Assembly: GCA_963970005.1 (NCBI GenBank)
Contig: CAXAMN010021112.1
Coordinates: 187,132 to 251,131 of the forward strand
Source of the DNA: Durusdinium trenchii
Taxonomy: Eukaryota > Sar > Dinophyceae > Suessiales > Symbiodiniaceae
DNA length: 64,000 bases
Direction: 5' to 3'
In this document: positions 1 through 10,889 of the stretch, in pieces
Layout of the letters: the number at the start of each line of letters is the position of its first letter
Numbering within the stretch: the first letter of the stretch is position 1
Notes under the pieces: model-generated
The model's database searches: none
Seen by the model: only the letters and a program-made list of their open reading frames with translations
Told to the model about the DNA's origin: nothing
Made by a program: the position numbers and the translations under genes

Positions 1-174
1 TCGGATATGGTTAAGTTGAGATACTAGAGACTATATATTCCGTGCTGGATAATAGCTATTCCATGCTATTCCGAGTATTTGCGCTACTTAGCCACTTAGC
101 TGCTTCATCACGGAAAAGTTCAGCAAATCACAAACCAACAAAGCTCAAAAGGCCTTTAACATGGTGTTGGAGGT

Positions 175-200
175 CTTCATCATTTTGCTCAACCGGCTTC
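175..200. repeat. 26-bp direct repeat, left copy
   Basis: The string begins CTTCATCATTTTG and ends CAACCGGCTTC. It recurs at 1682-1707 in the same orientation with one mismatch (base 14, C versus G). It lies about 55 bases before the first exon of the EQPRSSL-type gene, and the second copy lies about 230 bases after that gene's stop. It could be a target-site or terminal repeat of an inserted unit, or two copies of a short dispersed repeat. Confidence 0.8.
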
Positions 201-255
201 GCTTGTTCATGTGTACGTATGCGTGACCGTCCCACGCATGGCTGGACCCTCCCAG

Positions 256-1448
256 GTTGGCCGCTTTGGCAATCCTCAACTGCAAAATGGATGGCTTTGT
301 CAGCTTCCTTGGTCTTCTTTGCAGCAGCTATGTCACTGTGAATGCCGGCACACATGGGCGGACACCTTTCCATCCTCTGGGAAACTCACACTACCCCAGC
401 GTGCAGTTGTCAAATGCCCTTACTTCTCGAACCCTTCGATTTGAAAAACCTTTGGGGTGCAAAATAGGGATTGATTCAAGATCTCGCCTTCCCTGCCAAT
501 CAGTCTTTATGCATGGGTTTGTATTTTCATGTGGGCAGAAAGCAGAATTCCCAATGTTTAGATGTGTTGATGCTTTCAAAGCATGTTGCCCAATGCCAGC
601 ACTTCCCTTCCAGGGCTCCTTGTCTGGTCAGAAGCCTGCCCGGACCCAGGACCTGCCTCTTGATCTATTTGATCACTGCGATGGGCGGCGTATGGATTCT
701 CGAGCAACCCAGAAGCTCCTTAGTGAGTTGGCATCCACGGATCAGGCTTTTATGGAAATCCATCCCGAAGGCTCCAAAGTCCAAACCAATTTTGTGGACT
801 AATGCATGGGAACATATGCTTCTGAGATCTTTCATGAACAACCATTATTTTGGTTCATTATGTTGTCCCCTTCATGGTCATCCTTGGCAGGTATGGCAGG
901 CGGCGTGGTGGGCCGCTCACTACCGAGCACCCACCCCCAAAAGACATATCTGCTGGGCAAACAGCCCAGCAATTGTACACTTCGACATGGGCACTCTATC
1001 CCGAGTTCTTCAGAAGGAGTTGGCCAAGAAGAACAACCACGCAAAACCAACGGAGACGTACTCATCTGGTGGGAAGAAAAGGTTCAAAGGAACTAAACAT
1101 CTACGAGCGACAGGGCCCCTACCTCAATTGTCTAGAAATCAAACAGTCACCGATTCTCCACTCGGACCCAACATGGCATGCTATTTGTTCGTTCTCGAGC
1201 TTAGGAACTATACGCCCATGTTTGGAGTGCGTGTGACGAGGCTGCACTCCAGGTTTCTCTCCACTCGTGCTCCGCTCCCGCCCATATCGCAGGATGTGCT
1301 GGATCTACCAGTCAAACCTTTTTTTGCCCACTTGCCGTGGGTGGATCTTTGGGAAGATGGAAATATACGGGAAGTCATCTTCTACTTGAGGGGTTGTGAA
1401 ACCCTGAATCTTGGAGACTGGAAAGATTGTTTTCCAGCAAAGCTTTAA
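256..1448 (+). CDS. EQPRSSL-type dinoflagellate expanded-family protein, 3' part
   Basis: Four exons are supported: 256-430, 650-770, 891-1114 and 1205-1448 (stop TAA 1446-1448). Introns 771-890 (120 bp) and 1115-1204 (90 bp) are GC-AG and keep phase. The first intron (about 430-650) has no GT or GC at its 5' end but ends CAG|G. Key stretches in order are NAGTHGRTPFHPLGN and LTSR (exon 1), ILEQPRSSLVSWHPRIR (exon 2), AWWAAHYRAPTPKRH followed by a Lys-rich SGGKKRFKGTKHL (exon 3), and NYTPMFGVRV, PWVDLWEDGN, FYLRG and DWKDCFPAKL (exon 4). I recognise this pattern as a family with many copies in Symbiodiniaceae proteomes; its function is unknown. The 5' end is missing or undetected: the frame is closed by TGA at 224, and an AG acceptor precedes base 256. 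All exons are on the strand of the next three genes. Confidence 0.7.
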
Positions 1449-1681
1449 TTGATAACAATTTAGCGCCCGTTCTGCACAAAGCATGGCGTGGACTACCAAC
1501 GCCAGAAAGAGCCTTGGAAAAGGTTGCCAATATGTTGTGCGAGGGTTGAGTTGAAGGGGTGTGGGAGAACTTTGGGCTGCTCTCCTGGTCCACAGCACTG
1601 AGGGTGTAGATTCCCAGTTCAGCCATGGCCCTTTAGAGGAAATTAAACAAAAATACATCTCACTCAAGCAACTTTTATAGA

Positions 1682-1707
1682 CTTCATCATTTTGGTCAAC
1701 CGGCTTC
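1682..1707. repeat. 26-bp direct repeat, right copy
   Basis: Second copy of the repeat at 175-200 (25 of 26 bases identical). It lies downstream of the EQPRSSL-type gene and runs straight into an ACGTAA-rich tract. Confidence 0.8.
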
Positions 1708-1860
1708 ACGTAATTATCACGTAAATACGTATTTCTTACGTATTTGTTATGTAAAAATTATGTGGGTCAAAATGAGACACGTAACAGATGCGTAAAAACA
1801 CATAAAAACGACGTAAAAACGCGTAAAAATATATGTAAAAAAACACGTAATCTGGACTGT
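1705..1860. repeat. ACGTAA-rich degenerate tandem tract
   Basis: The motif (A)CGTAAAAA or ACGTAT recurs about ten times with irregular spacing (CACGTAA, ACGTATTT, GCGTAAAAA, GACGTAAAAAC). The tract is AT-rich and has no open frame of note. It separates the first gene from the ATG of the second. A weaker trace (GACGTAAAAT, GTACGTAAT) occurs at 8993-9016, after the fourth gene. The remaining bases 1861-1999 hold nothing recognisable. Confidence 0.6.
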
Positions 1861-1999
1861 TTCTGCATATCTCCAATTTGGGGTCCCTCTGGTGCAAATT
1901 GACCATTGTCAAAGGATTTAATTCTAGAGTTTAAACTCACACCCATCCTTTGAGGCACCCGGCTCAATCAGCTAGTTCTCTTGCCCACCTGCCCGGTAC

Positions 2000-4900
2000 A
2001 TGAAGCCGGCCCGAACGCTCAAAAGCAACGCTTGGAGCTGCAGTGAGTTGAAAGAAGGGAACTCTAAGCTCATGAAGGTTAAGAAGGAAGCCGTTCCAGA
2101 TGAGCTACAAAAAGAAATCGAGGATAGGTTTCTCACTGAACACTCGGCAACATGCCCCCTTAGTATACTTTGACGGGTTGTTGATATGCAGCATGTTTAG
2201 AATGTTTGCAGGAGTCCACCAAAGCTTTGGAGGCTTTGAAGAAAAAGGCTGCATCCAAGAAAGCCCAGTATGTTTCTTGGTCGTGCACATGTTTTTTGAT
2301 GTGCACACATGCCATGTTTCACTAGATGCGCGTGCATACACTCAGGCTGATGACACTGAGGACACGGTGCCTGCAACTCAAGCTGCACACCATGCACACA
2401 TTGTTGTTGCACAAAATATCGCGATTGTGTGAAAGCTATTCACATCCAAGGCAACAGAAGAGGAGTTGAGGGAAGCAAAAAAAAAGAGAGCAACAGCTGC
2501 CAAAGCCAAGCCTCAGCCAAAAGAGAGCGACACCCACGAGGACAACACACAAACAAATGCAGAAAAGGACACAGCAAAGGCAAAAAAGGAACCAAAGGCA
2601 GCCGCAAAAAGCAAACCCAAAGCACGCCCAAAAGCGAAGTCTGCCCCTGAAAAGGCTGAAAAGCGAGCCACTGAACCGCCTGTTGAGCAACCTAGCAAAA
2701 GGGTTCGTGGGAAATCCGCAGACGTTGATGCCTTGAAAAAGGCCTGCCAAGCATGTCTTGCTAGCTGCTTTACTTGTTTAAATGCCTACACAGTTGTTTG
2801 GATGACAGTAACTTTGCATTTCCAGCCAGGAAAATGAAGCCATGAGGAAGGAGCTTGACAAGTTGAAAGCAAACAAGAGTGCCAATGAACTGCAAACACC
2901 GCCTCCAAAGCTCAAGGCGCCAACCCCGAAGTCCAGTGCATCCAAGGCAACCCAGCCCAAACAGAAAGCCAAGCAAGCAGAAGCCAAGGATTCAAACAAG
3001 AAAGCCAAACAGCCAAAGCAAACATCTGAGCACAGCGATGACAATGATGATGGTGATGATGACAACAGTGCCGACGAGGAAGAGCTCTTTGGTAGTTTAT
3101 TTGATAGCGATGATGATGATGGTACTGCACATGGGTCTGGTGAGTCTGATGATGACAGTGCCAACGGTGAGGAGCCAAACAAGGATGCAAGTGAGGAGGA
3201 GGAGGAGGATGCGGAGGATGAGGAGCAGGATGGAAAGAAACGAAAGAAAGCGCAACCAAAAGGTAAAGCAAAGGCAAAGGCAAAGGTTTCTAGAGGTGGC
3301 AGGATTGAAAAACAGGATGATGACAAAATGTCGGAGGCCGCCCAGGAGGCTAGGCTACGCAGACTTTGTCAGAAACGTGCCCACGGACGCTGCCACGTCC
3401 CTGATGCGATCCATGAGCAGTGGAAAGCCGGGGGTGCGGGTCGTGACGAGCTTTTGGAAATGCTCCGAACAAGCGGATTTGACAAGGACAGTTGTTTTTG
3501 TGTTGTTTTTATAATGTTTCTCTAGGATGACCACCGCTTGACCTTAAAAATTCATGGATACATGTGCACCTCCAAAGCGTTGCTGTGGGGTATCCCCCCA
3601 AAATGTGGGAATGCGCATGCTAGGATTCCTTTCTTCGGACGGTCAGCAAGATCAAAGAGAAGATCTCGCAGCGGAGTTCGATTAAGAAACGTGGGTGGTA
3701 TACAAAAGAAGGTATGAAGACCAAATTGGGTTGGAGCGCGCCACTCTACAGCTATTGGGTTGACTGTTGTTGTATGCTCAAACCCCTTTTCCTAAAGTCT
3801 GTGGGACCTTCTAATATTGAGGTCATACATCAAGGATGTTGTCAAGTACTGTGAGGAGCCAGGCCGTGAACACCTGTGGAAGAAACCTTTCCGCAACATA
3901 AGTCTAGACATTCCAACAATTCTAGGTCAAGGGGGTAGACTGATACAAGTTTCAAGCATCCCTGTTTTCATGTTTAAAAGCTTCTGTTCTGGGCCTCGGT
4001 ATAAATATAACTGAGGAAAGACAAGTATAACCCAAAGCTGCGCAAATACTACGTTGAGTACGAAGATGAAGATGCAAGTGGTGATGAACACCGAGAGATT
4101 GAGCGTGAAGAGACACAAACGGCTAGAGTCCCAGTGTCTTTTACCATTTTCCTGACCTCCTGACCCGGCCACTCCCGGCCTAGGCTGACAACAAGAAGGT
4201 CAAGTTCGGGCGCCTTGGCAAGGGTCGCGAAACAAAGTCTCGGCCACAGATCGCAGAGACTGAGAGTGAGAAGGAGGATGACAAAGAAAAGAAGGCACTA
4301 CAAGCCAATGGGGGTGCAGAGGACTAATTTGTAAAGGGTTTGAAGCAACCATGATTCACTCAGTGAATCAGATTCTTTTGTATGCCAAAAATCCCGGTTC
4401 ATATGTATTATGGGGAGTCCTTCATGCATTGTCTCTTGTTTGGCTTTTTGCCTAGTCTTGGGTGGAGGGTCGACTACGTCAACCCTCAGGAGCTGCAGAA
4501 ACTGAAGAAGTTTTCCGACGCTCTTCTTGCCAGAGCCGGTAAGCTTGAAGAGTTGATTTCTGACCTGGAGTCTGGTTTGGCAAAGAAACCTGACTTTTCA
4601 GGGAAAGATCGTCTCAGGAAGTCAGACTCTCAAATCTCACGCATGTACCAACACCTGCAAACGTGCAAAGCAACCACTTCAGTCTGTGTTCGGGCAGCCC
4701 GGCCCATTGATCGAGGTCTCTCGCCGCTTTGGAGGACGCAGTGGGCATCCTGAACAAGCAGTACGAGGACTCTGAGAGCACGAGGGCGGAATGCAGCCAG
4801 CTCAAAAAGAAGGACCTTCCTAAGGATACCTTGGATGAGCCAAAACCTTACTTGCATGCTGTTAGATGCTGAAAGGTGATGCTGTTTTGTATATCTCCAT

Positions 4901-5227
4901 ACGGAAAATATATAGCTTCTGTGGCCAGCTCTAGTTTTGAGGCTTATGGCAAAAGTTGACAAGCAAATCAAAGCCTCTACCAAAGAGTGCCCTGCTAGCA
5001 AGCATACATTAACATGCATGCGCCCAGCATGTGTCCCTCACCCTGCCTGGATTCAAGAACGAGGTGCTCCAAGGTGACCACTGCAGAGGCCAATGGAAAG
5101 AGCCTTGCAAGCATGACGCGGAATGCCTTCTTCAATCCCTGCCCTCCACCATTTGGTCCCTCCTAACACCTGATCTTCCATTAGGAACATCCTGAAAGCC
5201 TTCAAGAAGGAAGATTCGGGCTCGTGA
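2000..5227 (+). CDS. Highly charged coiled-coil nuclear-type protein, multi-exon
   Basis: The ATG at 2000 opens MKPARTLKSNAWS and runs on in frame. Exons joining without stops are 2000-2146, 2212-2271, 2346-2381, 2451-2750, 2830-3486, 3624-3736, 3822-3902, 4016-4121 and 4184-about 4321. Probable later exons are about 4476-4672, 4714-4820, 4945-5000, 5055-5165 and 5184-5227 (stop TGA 5225-5227). Introns 2147-2211, 2382-2450, 2751-2829 and 4122-4183 are GC-AG, and 2272-2345 is GT-AG. Intron 3487-3623 can only be spliced within an AGGA repeated at both borders. The protein starts with Lys/Ala-rich coils, then an acidic Asp/Glu block (about 3040-3235) and a Lys-rich basic block. A folded region follows (RLRRLCQK, WKAGGAGRDELLEML, KKRGWYTKEGMKT, KYYVEYEDED), then long amphipathic helices. 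The layout suggests a nuclear or nucleic-acid-associated protein. I recall it as an expanded dinoflagellate family of unknown function. A TAA at 4325 may be a real stop or intronic; the helical exons after it fit the family. Confidence 0.72.
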
Positions 5228-5827
5228 GCTGTGAGCCACCTACGATGTGTGGTCAAGCATTTTGCTGGCCGCTCATGTTCTATAGTTTTCGGGGTTGTTG
5301 CGGTTGAATGGCAAAAACGCCAAAAACCCAAGTTTAGCAAATTCAGTCTGGCTCGTGGACTACCACGTGCCTGTGGGAGTCATCGTAAAGGCTTAGCATG
5401 TGCTGCGCACGTGATGCTGGTCGATGCAATCGAGGGATAAAGGTCAATGAGCTTGCCACTGTAACATGGCCAATCATCTCGACCTTTCATGTGTTCCCAA
5501 GTCCGTCCCTGTACCAAAACCCCACTCCCATAAAACCCAGTGAAACAACCGGCCCTGATCAATTGACGTTGAACCTTTGCCAGGTGACCGCACGAAAGAT
5601 GACAAGAAGACCTGCAATGTCCTGCGGAACTGCGCACGCTTCATCGGAAATGGGGCCGGGAACCCCATCTATCAGAGGTGCATTCGTTCATGCAAACCTC
5701 ACCTCTAGATCGCAGTGGTGAAGCTCTCAAGCTGCATATTTCATGTGCATGCATTAGTAGCGTCTGGCATATTTTCTATATCTAAAAGGAAACCACAAGC
5801 ACACAAAGTTGGATATTCTGATGAGCC
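5228..5827 (+). other. Inter-gene stretch with two possible exon fragments
   Basis: Between the charged-protein gene and the GIY-YIG-like gene, two short plus-strand stretches read like coding sequence. One, near 5287-5440, contains VEWQKRQKPKFSKF in one frame and VWLVDYHVPVGVIVKA in another. The other, at about 5583-5708, contains KKTCNVLRNCARFIGNGAG and a Cys-rich end. They could be extra exons of either neighbour or a small separate gene. No splice chain could be fixed. Confidence 0.3.
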
Positions 5828-6691
5828 ATGGCACTGGAAGAAGAGGATGACTTCCTCTTAGATCTCCTGACCTATGTGTGCCCCGTTAGTGGCAAAAAAC
5901 GCACTGCTGGCAACTTTGACGTGAACCTGCCACACCCAAAAGTCAAATGCCCGAGTCTTGTTTGAAAGCAGTTTGTGAGGAATGGCAAAGAAGCTTTACT
6001 GTCGATGTATATACCTTGAACCGTTTGGAAACCAAGGAAGGTTGCAATGACTTGGGAGGACGAGAACCTGTACCAAGACTACTTTGATCGCGGTCTAGAA
6101 TGCGCCAACCCTCCTGCTCCAAGATCTTGCCAGGTGCCCATCGCAGGTGAACCTTGGTCCAAGCTGTATGTCCAACCAATGTGTGTTTCGCATCTATTGA
6201 AATGGGTGACCAAGGACAAGCATGATCTCCCTCAACTATTCCAGAGTCTTGGGGAGGCGTTCAGCTATGATAGCTTTGATTGGGGCAAAGCAAGCTCGAA
6301 TGGATTGTTTAACAAATGCATGCCGTGTGACAAGAAACATTTGCCCATGGCTGGGAGGATTCTTTCTCATGCAAAAAAACAAGTAACAGCCCTCAGAGAA
6401 AAAATAGGGATCCGTATTTGCATCTTCAAAGTTGGTGTGACCAGCAATCCACCTGTTCGATTTGCCAACTACCTTGCAGAAGGCTTCACTACTATGTGGG
6501 TGGTTTCAAAGCATGAGTCTTTGAACCTAACACACATGCTGGAGGCAGCCTTAATTAGCGAATTCCACCAGCATGTGGGTTGCAGAAACCGTGCTGAATC
6601 AGGAGGGGATGGATCGATGCATCGGTTTCCCCCTCCATATTTCTGCTATGTTGTTGCTGGTCGCGCTGACCAGCCACGGTGGGTAGGATAA
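5828..6691 (+). CDS. GIY-YIG-like protein of a dinoflagellate expanded family
   Basis: The likely start is ATG 5828 (MALEEEDDFLLDLL), whose frame stays open to about 5938. A short second exon lies near 5968-6040 (CEEWQRSFTVDVYTL). The main exon runs from about 6047 to the TAA at 6689-6691. Counting from M at 6047, it holds Cys28 and Cys46 (RSCQVPIAG, QPMCVSHLLKW) and a Cys91/Cys94 pair. Residues 120-170 carry a GIY-YIG-like core: ICIFKVGVTSNPPVRFANY, where KVGVTSNP with a following Arg matches the second strand and helix. LTHMLEAALI puts Glu166 where the family's metal-binding Glu would sit. The protein ends PPYFCYVVAGRADQPRWVG, a conserved C-terminus as I recall it. A nuclease role is inferred, not shown. 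Exon joins before 6047 are uncertain. The next gene starts 155 bases downstream on the same strand. Confidence 0.72.
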
Positions 6692-6845
6692 CACGTGACC
6701 CCTAGGATGCCGGAGACAAAGTGGGTAAAAAGTGGTGTCTGTCTGTGTGCGTGCATGTTCTTTGCCATTGGGTTGCCATTGGAGTTTGCATGTTTCTTGT
6801 TTCTGCTGGCGCGCGGCCAAGGTCCCATGCTCCCATGTTGTTGAG

Positions 6846-8712
6846 ATGGCGAAGGCGCAGGTGGAAAGCAATCCACACGCAAGCCCTGCGTTGAAAGAGT
6901 TTGCACGCATCCGGCCTGAAGATGCTGAGACGGCATGCCATGAGGTGTTGACCAAATATGGTTTTAGTGTGCCCATTCCAGTTGAGACTTTGAACATTGG
7001 ACCTGGTCAATTGAAGGCCTGCCCTTTCGTTCGTCCTAGTGCATGGGCGACGTACTTACTCAACAAAGGCATTTTGCCGAGGCAGTTAGTGGGGGTGGCA
7101 GATCGTGCACAAATGGAGGAAACTTTGAGGGAACATTGGAAACGGTACCAGGTCCTCTTTCCAAACCATCCGATCTTCCGGCTAGCGCTGGAGGGGACTG
7201 TGCAGCTTCAGCGCTGCGTTCCAATTCTGTCGCATAGCGACGAAGGCAGATCGACGAAGCACCTACCGCTGTTCGTCATGAGTTTCCACGGAGCTTTGGG
7301 GCGGGGCACGCAGTTGTATGTGCAGAAGCAAAAGCATCTTGCACCGCTTCATCGACGACAATTTGGCCTCAATTTTCTTGGACAATCATGGGGAACACAA
7401 TTTTTGTGCTTTGCCATTCTGAGAGAAATGGTTGATGATAACCCTGATGCTTTGAAAACGTTGATTCAACACTTTGCAAGGGACTTTCAGCAACTTGCAG
7501 AAGAAGGAATTGTGGGTGATGATGGGTACAGAGTCTGGCTGATCCACATATCGACGAAAGGTGATCTCCCTGCGCTCACCAAACTGTCGAACTCAGGCCG
7601 CTCATTTTGGCATGTTGCGAGGGCTGCGACATCCCGCAAGCCTTGTGATGGCATATGCCATTTGTGCAAAGCGGGTTCAGAGAAGCCTCCAACTCCGTAT
7701 CCTTTCGAGGATTTTTCCCTGAGCCCCAAATGGGCCGCTACGCTATATGATATCCCCTGGGGTCAGTTGCCACCCATTTTGGAAGGAGTGCTAGTGCAAC
7801 CTGGTTCTTTGCCCGCGTTCTTCAAAATAGACATCTGGCACACTTTTCATTTGGGCATAGCAAAACATTGGATTGCTTCTTCGTTCATCTCGTTGATTGA
7901 AAGACTGGACGATTTCCCAAGTCTTGACGGGGGGTCTGTGGATAGCAAGCTGGCCTGGATGGCCCAAGACTTTGCTAGTTTTTGCAAGCAGAACAGAATT
8001 TCACCTCATTCTAGGGAGATCTCCCGGCGTTCACTCTCCTTTCCTGCGAGTTCAGCCTGGCCAATAGCAACATGGAGCAAGGGTTCGATGGCAACACACC
8101 TGATGAAATATTTGGAGAATTTGTGTTCAAGATTTGTTGTGGGCAAAACGCAGGATGAGGTACTTTGTCGCATTGCCCCTCAGTGAATGCCAAGCTTACT
8201 TTTTGTCCTATAGAGTTGTGGAAGTCCTTCCTTTTTGTTGTGTGTTCTTTAGAAACTGAACATCATCGAATGCTTTGCTAATTTTTTGCTGTCAGGAAAG
8301 AGGGACCTACTTCATGAACACCGCCATCAGCTTCATGTACCGGTCAGGGTATTGGATCAGAGCTTCGTGTGGTCACAAGCTAGCGATGTGGCTTCTCTAC
8401 TTTTTGCAATCTTATGGTACTTGCGCCAAAATCTGTTTGCGAGAAGGGAAGTGCCGCTTCAGCCTGATTCCGAAAACCCATTCCCTCCACCATGTGATTT
8501 GGGAACTTCAAGCCCAAGCAGAGAAAAATGTTTGGATTGAAAACCCTCTAGCGTTTTCAGTGCAAATGCAAGAGGACTACATCGGTCGTCCATCACGCCT
8601 ATCAAGGCGTGTGTCCGCCAGACAAATGATTCGGCATGTTGTTGATAGATCTCTTGTATGTTCCATGCTCGCTTTAGAGGACACCAAAACGGATATGCGA
8701 GGACTTGTTTGA
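6846..8712 (+). CDS. HSDEGR-family protein, possible transposase-like enzyme (581 aa)
   Basis: Two exons: 6846-8174 and 8296-8712. The ATG at 6846 (MAKAQVESNP) precedes FARIRPEDAETACHEV. Intron 8175-8295 is GC-AG and leaves the reading frame intact. A GT donor at 8160 is possible but would drop five residues. Landmarks are SHSDEGR (Asp132), SFHGALGRGTQ, RRQFGLNFLGQSWGTQFL, STKGDLPAL (Asp240), a CX3CX2C cluster (Cys267, 271, 274), FFKIDIWHTFHLGIAKH (Asp329, His332, His335, His341), ATWSKGSMAT, FSLIPKTHSLHHV, and MQEDYIGRPSRLSRRVS (Glu536, Asp537). I recognise it as a very large dinoflagellate protein family with no assigned function. The spaced acidic residues, Cys cluster and His-rich segment resemble an RNase-H-fold transposase, but this is inference. 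Both exons are fully open and look intact. Confidence 0.85.
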
Positions 8713-10889
8713 AGCAACCGCTATTTTCCATAGTCTACAGGCACATGGATAAAAAACAACCAAGGAATACACATGCTTTCAGCATATCCAGAGTGAAAGG
8801 CCTGCTCTCAAAGGGCACTAAGGCGCTGACCGATTCGCAGGATCTCTGGTCGCTTCTGCTAAAACAGGAGCCGTCACGGCAGCATGGGCTGCTTTGGCTT
8901 TGGGTGGGGGTGGATGGCTGGATTTGGATTCAGAAGCATTGTTTCTTTCACATCCCTGAGAAAACACCAAAACATGTGAAATGCATAAAAGGACGTAAAA
9001 TATAGAAAGGTACGTAATTCTGTGAAAAGACCAATTTCTGAATCAAAATCTGGGTAGTACCTAAAACGGAGGGTCTTTGAGGACCCAGGTATATAATGTA
9101 TGCCTCATCACCGGCCGCACACTGCGTCATGTACACCTGGCTCTTCGGATCGGATTGGCCGCTTTGTACCTTACCCCCCGTTGGGTGAGATATGAGGCCA
9201 ACGCCGAGGTCATCAGAAACCGGTCACATGCGATGGAGAATATGGACTGGATGGATGTAGGCAGTGCTCCAAGTCTGCGACCTCTACCTTGTACAAGGTG
9301 TGGGTACATAGAATAATGTGAGTACCCCGCACCCTACCTCATGAAGTAAGGAATAGACTAGAACAAATTGGGAAAGTTCTTCACTGTTTCTTCCCACTTT
9401 GCTTGGCGCACCTAATGCGTAGGAACCGTTAGGAACCTAATGCGCCCCACAATGCGGTGTGCAGCCTTTTCCTCTTGAAATCGGCTCAGTTTCTGCTGGA
9501 CGCCCAGCCATCAAGTGCGTTCAGTCCACAGAGGTCGCCGAAGTCCACATGTAAGCTCTCGGGATGAAGGGTCGGGAGTTCAAACGTGGACACACGAGTT
9601 CTTATCTTTCTAACTAAAGGACCTATATTCTAAATATTTTACATGTACATGTTTGGGATTGTTTGGGACATATTTGGGGGCGAGTCTATCTCATTACCAG
9701 GGCCCAGTGGATGATGATGGTTAGGTTGCTGACCTTTCTTACAAATAGTGATAATTGTTTTCCGACTGTTACAGGCAATAGGACAAACCTAAATTGTGAA
9801 CTATAAATATACAATAACCCCGAGTGGGCCGCATGCAAAAACAAATGTGTAGGCGGCAAAAGCCTATGTCGAGTTTCTTTGACAGAAAGACATCAATAAG
9901 TTCCTAATTTATGGTGCCATAAATAAGGGGGCACAACATGCCACTCCCCACTCTCCTTGCCAAAGATTGACACATCGCCGGCGACATCTCGCTCCACAAC
10001 GAAGCCTCAAAAATGAGATCCACACAACTACGACATAACGAAATTAAGAATGGTGAACATCCCTGAATAAAACGGCGTTTGAAGAAGGACCTGTGGCAGT
10101 GCCCCTGAGCCCAGGAAAGTGAGGACAGCCTTTCTGTGATAGAGTATGTATCCATTGGTCCAGTAGTGAACATGTCTTCACAAGACCTCCTGTGGTAGGT
10201 CAACAGCTGTGGCCGTGACTCTCGTCTTCAGCAAACGAGCTGCCAGCTGCACTCCTTTCTTCGGCCTTCTCAGCTCTTCCATCACTCGAACCGAGCTGCC
10301 AGTTGCACCGAGGCGCTGTCCGTTGCACCAAAAGATCCCAATTCATCAGGTGACCAGCTACCCGGATGTATCGAAAAGATGGTGATGCGGCACATGAAAA
10401 CGGACCCCGGTCAGCGAGTTAGAGTGAGTAATTATTTCTCTTGTTCTTCCGTGGCACATGAAGAATAGATGGAACATCTGGTCTACTCAGCCCATCCAGC
10501 ACCGAGATACTCACCCCGCACCCAGGACCGTGGTTTCTCGACAGCTTCGTCCATTCCACCTGAACGGTAAAGGCATGAATACCATGGGATCCAACAACCT
10601 TTCTCAGAAAATGCCTTCAAAAAGGGATATAGTTGGAGCCGTAGGGGATGCAGTTGGAGCCGTAGTGTCTGAAGGAATGCTATGATACAACCTCCAGCAC
10701 CGTCTAAAATACAGAAAACTCTGTTCAATAGTACGTCGAAGATCGTCTGATGGAGTGCTAAATTTGTTGTTGAAAAATGGTATGACATGCTTGCTTCGTA
10801 CATACGACATGGCTGGTGTAGACCTTGATTAAAAGCATTGAAAAAGCTACTTCAAACCAACTGACAAACTAGATTGTCAAATCCCCGTT
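8713..10889. other. No gene recognised
   Basis: No stretch on either strand combines a convincing reading frame with splice sites. ATG-rich short frames near 8740-9005 and the minus frame at 9904-10203 have unusual residue composition and no family match. A short direct duplication (AGGAACCGTTAGGAACCTAATGCG) sits near 9420-9445. Confidence 0.4.

Noticed and set aside
471-890. Long continuous plus-strand frame through 471-1448 as one 325-residue protein
   Set aside because: Parts of it (471-649, 771-890, 1115-1204) read poorly and are bounded by splice sites. Removing them gives the family pattern.
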